Source: Syntrophomonadaceae bacterium
Lineage (GTDB): Bacteria > Bacillota > Syntrophomonadia > Syntrophomonadales > Syntrophomonadaceae
NCBI GenBank assembly: GCA_028698695.1
Contig: JAQVWB010000026.1
Coordinates: forward strand, 1-13,176
Length of the DNA stretch: 13,176 nt
Reading direction: 5' to 3'
This document shows positions 5,989-13,176 of this stretch, piece by piece. Both the position numbers and the translations under genes were made by a program. The stretch's first letter is position 1, and each line of letters starts with the position of its first letter. Below the pieces are notes generated by a model. It was not told where the DNA came from, did not search any database, and was given only the letters and a program-made list of their open reading frames with translations.

Positions 5989-7272
5989 TTATTTCCGACT
6001 GTAGAAAACCTCAATTCCCCGATAACGGGAAAACTCATCCAACTCCTCTTCAATACGCAGCAGTTGGTTATATTTGGCTACCCGATCAGTACGTGCCGGG
6101 GCTCCGGTCTTTATCTGTCCGGCATTGGTGGCTACAGCAATATCAGCAATAGTTGAGTCTTCGGTTTCGCCGGAACGATGAGATATTACACAGGTATAAC
6201 CGGCTCTTTTTGCCATTTCAATCGTATCCAGGGTCTCGGTCAGCGTGCCAATCTGATTTACTTTTATAAGGATACTGTTACATACTCCATTACTGATTCC
6301 CTGTTGCAAACGCTCCGTATTGGTAACAAATAAATCGTCACCTATCAGTTGTACGCGTGAACCCAGACGTTCGGTCAATAATTTCCAACCCGACCAGTCA
6401 TCTTCGGCCAGACCATCCTCCAGCGAAATAATTGGATACATGTCCGCCAGCCGAACATAAAAATCCACCATCTGCCCGGAAGTTAATTTTTGACCGGTGC
6501 TATCCAGATTATATACGTCATCTCTAAATAGCTCCGTAGCGGCTACATCCAGAGCAATAAAAATATCCTGTCCGGCTTTATAGCCCGCTTCAGCAATAGC
6601 CTCCATAATTACATCAATGGCGGCTTCATTGGAAGGCAGATTAGGGGCAAAACCACCTTCATCCCCTACTGAAGTACCCAGACCTTTATTGTTCAATACC
6701 AGTTTTAATGCCTGGTAAACCTCAACTCCCATGCGTAAAGCCTCTGCAAAAGTGGGAGCCCCCACCGGAACAATCATAAACTCTTGAATGTCAACATTAT
6801 TATCGGCATGTTTTCCACCATTTAAAATATTCATCATCGGTACGGGAATGTCACGAGCATTTATCCCGCCGATATACTGATAAAGGGGCATCTCCAGATA
6901 ATTGGCTGCTGCCCGGGCAACTGCCAGTGATACACCCAGAATTGCATTGGCACCCAGTTTGGATTTATTGGGCGTGCCGTCAATATCAATCATAAGCATA
7001 TCAATATCAACCTGATGAGTTACCTCCATGCCAATTACTTCAGGAGCAATTAAATTATTTACATTATCAACTGCATTTAATACGCCTTTGCCATTGTAGC
7101 GTTTCTTATCTCCATCCCTTAATTCAACTGCTTCATGGGCTCCGGTTGATGCACCGGAAGGAACCATCGCCCTGCCCATGGTACCATCTTCTAAAATTAC
7201 TTCAACCTCTACAGTTGGGTTTCCTCTTGAATCCAATACTTCCCGGGCATATACATCCACTATTGTACTCAT
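5989..7272 (-). CDS. eno: Enolase (phosphopyruvate hydratase)
   Basis: Enolase interconverts 2-phosphoglycerate and phosphoenolpyruvate in the cytoplasm, and may also associate with RNA-degradation complexes. The full-length 427-residue protein shows the N-terminal EVLDSRGNPTVEVEV, NGGKHADNNVDIQEF (151-165), catalytic acid/base Glu205 in VGDEGGFAPNL and Lys337 in ILIKVNQIGT. Metal ligands are Asp242, Glu285 (SLEDG) and Asp312 (GDD). HRSGETEDS and GAPARTDRVAKYNQLLRIEEEL are also intact. The ATG at 7272 has GGGAG about 12 bases upstream, a slightly long spacing. It is the last glycolytic gene of the cluster, separated from gpmI by a 128-bp gap that is mostly tandem repeat. No separate promoter is obvious, so transcription through the repeat is likely. 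Confidence 0.98.
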   Translation of the reverse strand: MSTIVDVYAREVLDSRGNPTVEVEVILEDGTMGRAMVPSGASTGAHEAVELRDGDKKRYNGKGVLNAVDNVNNLIAPEVIGMEVTHQVDIDMLMIDIDGTPNKSKLGANAILGVSLAVARAAANYLEMPLYQYIGGINARDIPVPMMNILNGGKHADNNVDIQEFMIVPVGAPTFAEALRMGVEVYQALKLVLNNKGLGTSVGDEGGFAPNLPSNEAAIDVIMEAIAEAGYKAGQDIFIALDVAATELFRDDVYNLDSTGQKLTSGQMVDFYVRLADMYPIISLEDGLAEDDWSGWKLLTERLGSRVQLIGDDLFVTNTERLQQGISNGVCNSILIKVNQIGTLTETLDTIEMAKRAGYTCVISHRSGETEDSTIADIAVATNAGQIKTGAPARTDRVAKYNQLLRIEEELDEFSRYRGIEVFYSRK

Positions 7273-7303
7273 TTTCTACGACATCTCCCTTTTCTAGTTT
7301 TTC

Positions 7304-7390
7304 AGACAGGAGAACCGTCCCCTTGTCTACCCTTGTCTACCCTTGTCTACCCTTGTCTACCCTTGTCTACCCCTGTCTACCCCTGTCATC
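7304..7390. repeat. 10-bp tandem repeat array headed by a CAGGAGAACCGTCCCC motif
   Basis: On the plus strand the unit CCTTGTCTAC occurs five times without error (7321-7370), then as CCCTGTCTAC and a decayed CCCTGTCATC. It is preceded by the 16-base motif CAGGAGAACCGTCCCC (7307-7322), which recurs at 13138-13153. AGACAGG at the left edge (7304-7310) is complementary to CCTGTCT within the last units, so the element is bounded by a short inverted repeat. On the minus strand, GGGGACGGTTCTCC folds into a 5-bp stem (one G-U) with a CGGT loop. It fills most of the gpmI-eno gap. I recall similar GGACGGTTCT motifs near Y1-transposase-type repeats in many genomes, but cannot confirm this here. Confidence 0.9.
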
Positions 7391-7400
7391 TCAATCTCTT

Positions 7401-8942
7401 TCAAATTTCAAATAATGGCTTGCCGGTCATTTCTTCAGGTATCGGCAAATCCATAACCGTGAGCAGCGTGGGGGCAATATCACGCAATCCCCCCCGGGAA
7501 CGCAGCTTATATCCCACATACCGGTCTGCTACCAGAATAAAGGGTACCAGATCGGTAGTATGGGCAGTAAAGGGCGCGCCGGTTACCGGACAAACCATCA
7601 TTTCACAATTGCCATGATCAGCAGTTATCAGACAGGTGCCTTCTTTCTCCAATACGCACTGTACAATCCGGCTGAGACATTCATCCACCACCTGTACTGC
7701 AGAAACTGCAGCATCCATTACTCCGGTATGTCCTACCATATCGGGATTAGCGAAATTAATTATGATTACATCATAATAATCCCGCTCCAATTCCAGCAAA
7801 ACCTGCTCGGTAACTTCCCGGGCGCTCATAGCCGGCTTCAGATTATAGGTAGCAACCTGCGGTGATGGAATCAGGATGCGATCCTCACCGGGGTTGGGAG
7901 TTTCAACTCCCCCATTAAAGAAAAAAGTTACATGAGCATACTTTTCTGTCTCGGCAATTCTTAGTTGTTTTATTCCCAGACTGGCAAGATACTCACCCAG
8001 GGTATTATTCAAGTTTTGAGGTTCAAAAGCTACCGGTGCTTTTATGGCAGCATCATACCGGGTCATGCATACATAATTAACCCGGGGGTGTACCCGACGC
8101 TCAAAACCGCTAAAATCATCATCAACAAAAGCCCGCGTAATCTGACGGGCCCGGTCAGCCCGGAAATTAAAAAAGATGAGGCTATCGCCGTCTTTTACCT
8201 GGCCGGTCGGATTGCCCTCCAAATCCACTATAACGACCGGTTCCATAAATTCATCAGTAATCTTCAGCTCATAACTGCTTTCAATGGCAGCGTAAGCGTT
8301 GGGGGCCTTATTGCCCTCTCCCAGTACCATGGCCCGATAAGTAGCCTCTACTCTGTCCCAGTGCTTATCGCGATCCATACCATAATAGCGCCCCGATAAA
8401 GTTGCAATTTGCCCGATATCCAGATTATTCATAACCTCTTGCAGCTGATTAATATATACCAGAGCACTGCGGGGATTTACATCCCGACCATCCAAATAAC
8501 CATGTATATAAACCTTATTTATATTCTCCTGCTTGCATAACTGCAGCAAAGCAAACAGATGCTGCATATGGCTGTGTACCCCGCCATCAGACAACAATCC
8601 CATTAAATGAACTGCACCATTATTATTACGCGCCTGCTGCAGAGCTTTTATAAATACCGGATTGGCAAAGAAACTTTTATCCTCAATAGCATTGCTTATG
8701 CGGGTAATCTCCTGATATACTATTCTGCCCGCCCCAATATTTAAATGCCCAACTTCGGAATTTCCCATTTGTCCGCTTGGCAGACCCACATCCTGACCGG
8801 ATGAACTCAGGCAGGTAGAAGGATATTCAGTTAATAATTGATTAAAATGAACCGGATTGGCCTGACTTATAGCATTATCCGCTGCTGCCTCACGCAATCC
8901 CCAGCCATCCAGAATCATCAAAACCACAGGTTTTTTAGCCAT
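7401..8942 (-). CDS. gpmI: 2,3-bisphosphoglycerate-independent phosphoglycerate mutase
   Basis: Interconverts 3- and 2-phosphoglycerate through a phosphoserine intermediate and uses two manganese ions. The 513-residue protein shows metal ligand Asp12 (MILDGWG), the phosphorylated Ser62 (GNSEVGHLNIGAGR), LLSDGGVHSHMQH near 120, the YYGMDRDKHWDR segment, and the C-terminal alkaline-phosphatase-fold ligands in NPDMVGHTG and TADHGNCE. The length matches other GpmI proteins (about 511). I chose the ATG at 8942, with GAGGA nine bases upstream; a TTG two codons earlier is too close to that site. The gene overlaps the end of tpiA by 8 bp (ATGGCTAA), implying coupled translation. The cofactor-independent type is usual for Firmicutes. 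Confidence 0.97.
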   Translation of the reverse strand: MAKKPVVLMILDGWGLREAAADNAISQANPVHFNQLLTEYPSTCLSSSGQDVGLPSGQMGNSEVGHLNIGAGRIVYQEITRISNAIEDKSFFANPVFIKALQQARNNNGAVHLMGLLSDGGVHSHMQHLFALLQLCKQENINKVYIHGYLDGRDVNPRSALVYINQLQEVMNNLDIGQIATLSGRYYGMDRDKHWDRVEATYRAMVLGEGNKAPNAYAAIESSYELKITDEFMEPVVIVDLEGNPTGQVKDGDSLIFFNFRADRARQITRAFVDDDFSGFERRVHPRVNYVCMTRYDAAIKAPVAFEPQNLNNTLGEYLASLGIKQLRIAETEKYAHVTFFFNGGVETPNPGEDRILIPSPQVATYNLKPAMSAREVTEQVLLELERDYYDVIIINFANPDMVGHTGVMDAAVSAVQVVDECLSRIVQCVLEKEGTCLITADHGNCEMMVCPVTGAPFTAHTTDLVPFILVADRYVGYKLRSRGGLRDIAPTLLTVMDLPIPEEMTGKPLFEI

Positions 8943-9696
8943 GGGCAATTATCCTCGCTATACGGACAAAAGAATCCGCCTCCAAACTGGCCCCGCCAAT
9001 CAATGCTCCATCAATATCAGGCTTTGCCATTAAATCCGCTGCATTATCTTCCCGCACACTCCCACCGTAAAGAATACGGGTAGCAGAGGCCAATTCGTCA
9101 TTAAACAATTCCCGCAGACGGGAACGAATACAGGCAATCATTTCCTGAGCATCATCACTGGAAGCATTAACCCCGGTTCCAATCGCCCATACCGGTTCAT
9201 AGGCAATTACCAATTGTCCGGGCTGTACATGCAACCCTTGAAGATTCTTGTCCAGTTGATTCTTTACTACTGTTAAAGCAGCCTTATTCTCCCTTTGCTG
9301 CAAAGTTTCTCCCACACATAATATAGGCACTAACCCGCATTGTAATACAGCCTTTAACTTCCTGTTAATCTGTTCATCATTTTCACCCATAATCAGGCGC
9401 CGTTCCGAATGACCAATAATAACATAACTGCATCCCAACTCCTTTAACATCGGTGCTGAAATTTCACCGGTGTAAGCCCCCTTATCCTCCCAGAAACAAT
9501 TCTGAGCCCCCCGGGCCAGAGCAGCCGGGGAACCTATTTCCTGTTGCACTGTTGCTAACAGCGTAAACGGGGGGCAAATTACCGCTTCTGCTCCGGTTAT
9601 GCCGGAAGCCTGTGCCATATAATCTCTTAGAAACTGCCTGGTTTCTTCGCCGTTTTTATTCATTTTCCAGTTGGCTACCGCCATTGGTTTTCTCAC
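8935..9696 (-). CDS. tpiA: Triosephosphate isomerase
   Basis: Interconverts dihydroxyacetone phosphate and glyceraldehyde 3-phosphate. The 253-residue TIM barrel has catalytic Lys11 (ANWKMNK), His96 (IIGHSERR) and Glu167 (AYEPVWAIGTG, with the mobile loop following), plus the phosphate-binding ILYGGSV and DGALIGGASL. The start is GTG at 9696, supported by AGAGGAG about 7 bases upstream. It lies 26 bp after pgk and overlaps gpmI by 8 bp, so it is in the middle of the glycolytic operon. Nothing unusual was seen in the active site. Confidence 0.98.
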   Translation of the reverse strand: MRKPMAVANWKMNKNGEETRQFLRDYMAQASGITGAEAVICPPFTLLATVQQEIGSPAALARGAQNCFWEDKGAYTGEISAPMLKELGCSYVIIGHSERRLIMGENDEQINRKLKAVLQCGLVPILCVGETLQQRENKAALTVVKNQLDKNLQGLHVQPGQLVIAYEPVWAIGTGVNASSDDAQEMIACIRSRLRELFNDELASATRILYGGSVREDNAADLMAKPDIDGALIGGASLEADSFVRIARIIAHG

Positions 9697-9722
9697 TTGT
9701 TATCTCCTCTTAGCAGATATTA

Positions 9723-10910
9723 TTATGCAAAACTAAACTTCTCAACTACTGCTACCCCCGGTAAAATCTGACCCTCCAAAAATTCAAGCGTAGCACCACC
9801 GCCTGTGGAAATATGTGTAATTTTGGATTCCAGTCCCATATTGTGCACTGCAGCTGCCGAATCGCCGCCACCAATAACACTTACTGCACCGGAATCGGCA
9901 ACTGCCCGGGCTACTTCTCTTGTACCCTGGGCAAACTGATCATATTCATAAACTCCCAGCGGACCATTCCAAACAATAGTTCTGGCCGCAGCAATCTCCT
10001 CAGCAAACAAAATAATCGTTTCCGGACCAATATCTACTATCAGGCAATCGTTCGGCACTTTATCAATAGCTACTATCTGCCCCGCCGCTTCCGGTGATAT
10101 CTCGGTTGCTACTACTGCATCCACCGGCAACAAAATTTTCACCTTCCTGGCAGGTGCCTGTTCCAGCAATTTGCCGGCTCGTTCCACTAAATCAGGCTCA
10201 TATTTGGATATACCAATATTCTTTCCCTGGGCCTTAAGAAAAGTATTCGCCATTCCCCCACCGATCAGAATTACATCCATCTTTTCGGATAGATTCTCAA
10301 TCAAGCCTAATTTATCTGCAACTTTGGCACCACCTAAAATAGCCATACGGGGACTTTCCGGGTAATCCAATACCTTGCGAAGCATGCTGACTTCAGATTG
10401 CAACAGAAACCCGGCATAAGCAGGTAAAAACTCAGCAACACCGGCAGTTGAAGCATGCGCCCGGTGGGCACTGCCAAAAGCATCGTTAATAAATATATCT
10501 GCCAGCGATGCCAGTTGACGCGCATATTCCTTATCATTCTTCTCTTCTTCAGCATGGAAACGGACATTTTCCAATACCAGAATTTCTCCCGGCTTGAGCT
10601 CCTTTACTGCCTGTTGTACTTGTTGACCAATGGAATCATCGGCCATTTTCACGCTGGTATTTACCAGACCGGCCAAATGCCCGGCCACCCTTTTCATACT
10701 GTACTTTTCTTCCGGTTTGCCTTTGGGTCTGCCCAGGTGACTCATAACCACCAATTTGGCACCCTGCCCGATTACATATTCAATAGTGGGAAGCGCGGCC
10801 CTGATTTTAGTATCATCAATAATATTACCGTCTTTATCCATAGGGATATTAAAATCTACACGCATAAGAACTGTTTTTCCACTTAGATTTGCATCTTCTA
10901 AACTTTGCAC
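9723..10910 (-). CDS. pgk: Phosphoglycerate kinase
   Basis: Transfers phosphate from 1,3-bisphosphoglycerate to ADP, the first ATP-yielding step of lower glycolysis. The 395-residue protein shows RVDFNIP (17-23), SHLGRPKG (57-64), FINDAFGSAHRAHAST, LGGAKVADK, the nucleotide-site GGGDSAAAV (347-355) and STGGGATLEFLEG (368-380). I chose the GTG at 10910, which has GGAGG at the right distance and gives the family's usual length. The open frame continues upstream to 11000 but would overlap the end of gapA and add unrelated residues. It follows gapA by 29 bp and precedes tpiA by 26 bp. Confidence 0.97.
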   Translation of the reverse strand: MQSLEDANLSGKTVLMRVDFNIPMDKDGNIIDDTKIRAALPTIEYVIGQGAKLVVMSHLGRPKGKPEEKYSMKRVAGHLAGLVNTSVKMADDSIGQQVQQAVKELKPGEILVLENVRFHAEEEKNDKEYARQLASLADIFINDAFGSAHRAHASTAGVAEFLPAYAGFLLQSEVSMLRKVLDYPESPRMAILGGAKVADKLGLIENLSEKMDVILIGGGMANTFLKAQGKNIGISKYEPDLVERAGKLLEQAPARKVKILLPVDAVVATEISPEAAGQIVAIDKVPNDCLIVDIGPETIILFAEEIAAARTIVWNGPLGVYEYDQFAQGTREVARAVADSGAVSVIGGGDSAAAVHNMGLESKITHISTGGGATLEFLEGQILPGVAVVEKFSFA

Positions 10911-10939
10911 CAGGTACACCTCCGCAATATTTATAAACT

Positions 10940-11944
10940 TTACAATCCCTGAGAAGCTATGAAAGCCACCATGTCCACTACCCGAACCGAATAACCCCAC
11001 TCGTTGTCATACCAGGCTATTACCTTGGTCATACGATCCCCCATGGTCATGGTCAGCAACCCATCCAATACGGCCGAGAACTCAGACCCCCGATAATCAG
11101 TTGAAACCAGAGGCATTTCAGTATATTCCAGGATTCCTTTTAACTGCCCCTGACTGGCCTGTTTAAAAGCGTCATTTATAGTTTGTACCGTAGCCGACTT
11201 CTCCAGTTCCACCGTCAAATCCAACAGGGAAACCGTCGGAGTAGGTACTCTGACTGCCAATCCATCCAGTTTACCTTCCAATTCAGGTATTACCTGCCCC
11301 AGCGCACTGGCAGCCCCGGTAGTCGTAGGAATTATGGAAAGCGCTGCTGCCCGGGCCCTACGCAGGTCATCATGTTCCAGATCCAGCAACCGCTGGTCGT
11401 TGGTATAGGAATGTATCGTATTCATAAAGCCTTTTACTATACCAAACTCCTGCATCAGAATCATGGCAACCGGCGCGAGACAATTGGTAGTACAGGAAGC
11501 ATTGGAAATCAGATTATACTCCGGACGATACTTGTCATGATTGACCCCCATTACCATGGTTAAATCAATATCTTTGCCCGGTGCGGTAATTACGACCTTT
11601 TTGGCTCCCGCCTGTAAATGTTTGCTCGCTTTTTCCCGGGAACGAAATCTGCCGGTTCCTTCAACTACTATCTCTACTCCCAACTCCGCCCAGGGTAACT
11701 TCTCCGGGTCCTTTTCCGACAAATACTTAATTTTATGTCCATCAATTACCAGATAATCGCCCTGAACCTCAACCTGACCGCGAAACTGACCATGCAAAGA
11801 ATCATACTGAAACAGTAGGGCACTGGATTCCAGTTTACCTAAATCATTTATAGCTACAACTTCAACATCATCCCGCTTCATAGCAATCCTAGTCACCAAT
11901 CGGCCAATGCGTCCGAATCCATTAATCGCGATTTTCGTTGCCAT
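10940..11944 (-). CDS. gapA: Glyceraldehyde-3-phosphate dehydrogenase, type I (NAD-dependent)
   Basis: Oxidises glyceraldehyde 3-phosphate to 1,3-bisphosphoglycerate with NAD. The 334-residue protein has the Rossmann motif INGFGRIGR (7-15), catalytic Cys151 in SNASCTTNCLAP, His178 in TIHSYTNDQR, and WYDNEWGYS near the end. Asp34 in INDL is the acidic residue that usually favours NAD over NADP, consistent with the glycolytic GapA form. I chose the ATG at 11944, with AAAGGA seven bases upstream, over a TTG one codon earlier. It lies 23 bp after cggR, as in Bacillus, where CggR represses this operon. Enzyme identity is very secure; the direction of use is inferred from context. Confidence 0.98.
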   Translation of the reverse strand: MATKIAINGFGRIGRLVTRIAMKRDDVEVVAINDLGKLESSALLFQYDSLHGQFRGQVEVQGDYLVIDGHKIKYLSEKDPEKLPWAELGVEIVVEGTGRFRSREKASKHLQAGAKKVVITAPGKDIDLTMVMGVNHDKYRPEYNLISNASCTTNCLAPVAMILMQEFGIVKGFMNTIHSYTNDQRLLDLEHDDLRRARAAALSIIPTTTGAASALGQVIPELEGKLDGLAVRVPTPTVSLLDLTVELEKSATVQTINDAFKQASQGQLKGILEYTEMPLVSTDYRGSEFSAVLDGLLTMTMGDRMTKVIAWYDNEWGYSVRVVDMVAFIASQGL

Positions 11945-11967
11945 CAAATCATCCTTTCTATTTTAAA

Positions 11968-12984
11968 CTAACTGCAAATCTGCTTCGCCGCACCTTCATC
12001 GGTAATGAGCATCGTATTGCGCTTACCGTTTAATACCGCTTGAATCGCTTCGCCTTTATTACTGCCGCCTGCGACGGCAATAACCTCACTGGCATTTTTC
12101 AAATCATGCAGCTCCAGACCAATGCCGGGAACTTCATATACTATATTGCCCTTTTTATCAAAATAATATCGTAGTGCTTCACCAACCGCCTGCTGCTGTT
12201 CCAATAAAAACAGTTCGGGCGCAAACAGGCCACGCCGATTGGCCATTTCCATAGCCGGACCAATACCATGAACTAGAATATCGCTTGATTTAATTGAATC
12301 AAGTACCCGTTGAATATGTACATCATTTTTTAAAATTTCAGCTGTACCCTCTTCCAAATTATCGGGAATATGCAGTAAGCGGTACTGGGCTCCAATAGCT
12401 TTGGCAATTCGGGCAGCAATTGCTCCCGCCTGCTGTTCCATTTCCTCACCTAATCCGCCCCGGGCCGGTACCACCAAAATATCAGCGGTATTATTTCCCT
12501 GACACATAGCTGCTGCCATCTCCGCCAGGGTCGTACCGCCGGTCACTGCCAGCGTACAACCGGCAAACAACAACTTGTTTACATGCCTGGCTGCCGCCAT
12601 TCCCAAATCCTTTTTTACCGTAATATCCATATAAGAGTCACCCGGAACAACTATAACTTCCCTCAAATTAAACTTTTGCTTAATTCTCTCAGCCAATGTT
12701 TGGGTGTTGTATAAGAAGGGGATGAACTCATCAATTTCGCTTAACATTTCCTCTCCGTAAGGAGTAAGGCAAATTCCTGCGGATGTAGAATGGATAGCTC
12801 CGCGCATCTTCAGATAATCAACTTCTGAGCGAATAGTTCGTTCCGTGTAACGCAGGGTATTACCTAACTGTCTTCTCCCTACCGGTTGGTGATGCAAAAC
12901 CTGACGCAGAATCTGGTAACGAATCACCATAATTTCCAGCGCCTCCGGCGCAAACCTCTCCATAATACTAAATACATGGTTCAT
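11968..12984 (-). CDS. cggR: Central glycolytic genes regulator (SorC/DeoR family repressor)
   Basis: In Bacillus, CggR represses the gapA-pgk-tpiA-pgm-eno operon and is relieved by fructose 1,6-bisphosphate. This 338-residue protein has an N-terminal helix-turn-helix (about 34-67; PVGRRQLGNTLRYTERTIRS) and a C-terminal sugar-phosphate-binding domain of the SorC type. The latter includes the phosphate-loop-like TGGTTLAEMA (148-157), VVPARGGLGE and VHGIGPAMEMA. Its length matches Bacillus CggR (about 340). The ATG at 12984 is preceded by AAGGGGGAG at a rather long 13-base spacing, and no better start is seen. It heads the operon directly downstream of a recognisable tandem CggR operator, so autoregulation is likely. 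Confidence 0.95.
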   Translation of the reverse strand: MNHVFSIMERFAPEALEIMVIRYQILRQVLHHQPVGRRQLGNTLRYTERTIRSEVDYLKMRGAIHSTSAGICLTPYGEEMLSEIDEFIPFLYNTQTLAERIKQKFNLREVIVVPGDSYMDITVKKDLGMAAARHVNKLLFAGCTLAVTGGTTLAEMAAAMCQGNNTADILVVPARGGLGEEMEQQAGAIAARIAKAIGAQYRLLHIPDNLEEGTAEILKNDVHIQRVLDSIKSSDILVHGIGPAMEMANRRGLFAPELFLLEQQQAVGEALRYYFDKKGNIVYEVPGIGLELHDLKNASEVIAVAGGSNKGEAIQAVLNGKRNTMLITDEGAAKQICS

Positions 12985-13006
12985 AAAATCCGGCTGTCTC
13001 CCCCTT

Positions 13007-13041
13007 GGACATTTCCTTCCCGCATGGACAAATCTGTCCCG
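13007..13041 (-). promoter_or_regulatory. Tandem CggR operator
   Basis: On the minus strand two half-operators repeat with a 19-base period: CGGGACAGATTTGTCC (13041-13026) and CGGGAAGGAAATGTCC (13022-13007). Each is an imperfect palindrome of the CGGGAC-N-TGTCC type known from the Bacillus cggR operator. Spacing here is one base shorter per half than I recall for B. subtilis. The site lies in the 5' untranslated region between the promoter and cggR, where a bound tetramer would block elongation. Confidence 0.85.
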
Positions 13042-13083
13042 CCACAGAGCCCAAATACATAAATTTAGAAAATCTATACATTT

Positions 13084-13092
13084 ATTATACCA
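13084..13092 (-). promoter_or_regulatory. cggR operon promoter, extended -10
   Basis: The minus strand carries TGGTATAAT, a perfect -10 (13089-13084) with an extended TGN. No good -35 sits at 16-18 bases; TTTACA is present but 21 bases upstream. Transcription would start near 13077, about 35 bases before the CggR operator. This is the only strong promoter upstream of the glycolytic genes. Confidence 0.7.
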
Positions 13093-13137
13093 CTTTTATC
13101 TAATCGTATATGTAAAATGAAATAATATTTTGTTTAC

Positions 13138-13176
13138 CAGGAGAACCGTCCCCCTGATTGACCCTGATTGACCCTG
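13138..13176. repeat. Second CAGGAGAACCGTCCCC motif with a different 10-bp tandem repeat (cut by window end)
   Basis: The 16-base motif CAGGAGAACCGTCCCC (13138-13153) is identical to the one at 7307-7322. It is followed on the plus strand by CCCTGATTGA repeated twice and then CCCTG at the window edge, so the array probably continues. The unit differs from the CCTTGTCTAC unit of the first array but has the same 10-bp length. It lies just upstream of the cggR promoter region. Confidence 0.85.

Noticed and set aside
7304..7390. CRISPR-like array
   Set aside because: The repeats are 10 bp and directly adjacent with no spacers; this is a simple tandem repeat.
10911..11000. Longer pgk N-terminus overlapping gapA
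   Set aside because: The extra residues are unlike Pgk, and a strong GGAGG precedes the GTG at 10910.

Overview
The window looks like chromosomal DNA of a low-to-moderate GC Firmicute. The evidence is a CggR-type regulator heading a gapA-pgk-tpiA-gpmI-eno cluster, followed by the Gram-positive gene order secG-carboxylesterase-rnr, with strong AGGAGG-like ribosome binding sites and TTG/GTG starts. The mix with a FecCD permease and a Moco-type riboswitch suggests an anaerobic Clostridia lineage, perhaps near Syntrophomonadaceae or Peptococcaceae. That placement is inference. Every convincing gene lies on the minus strand, so the region reads from high to low coordinates.

Region 1 (13176 to 5989) is the lower-glycolysis operon. 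An extended -10 promoter and a tandem CggR operator precede cggR, then gapA, pgk, tpiA, gpmI and eno, with short gaps or overlaps. These enzymes carry triose phosphates to phosphoenolpyruvate, and CggR is expected to tune the operon to sugar phosphates. The one large gap, between gpmI and eno, is filled by a 10-bp tandem repeat headed by a 16-nt motif. The same motif, with a different 10-bp repeat, sits upstream of the cggR promoter at the window edge.

Region 2 (5973 to 2029) holds secG with its own likely promoter and a strong terminator. It is followed by a tightly overlapping trio: a carboxylesterase, an HD-domain hydrolase and rnr (RNase R). This resembles the secG-est-rnr-smpB block of other Firmicutes with an HD gene added; smpB is not present after rnr.

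Region 3 (about 1905 to 1) is the most interesting. A leader RNA that closely resembles a molybdenum/tungsten-cofactor (Moco/Tuco) riboswitch is followed by an intrinsic terminator. Next come a secreted, membrane-anchored Ig-like (Big_5/SbsA type) protein and a FecCD-family ABC permease cut by the window edge. Together they suggest a cofactor-repressed molybdate/tungstate (or related) uptake system with an unusual surface protein. That function is inference.
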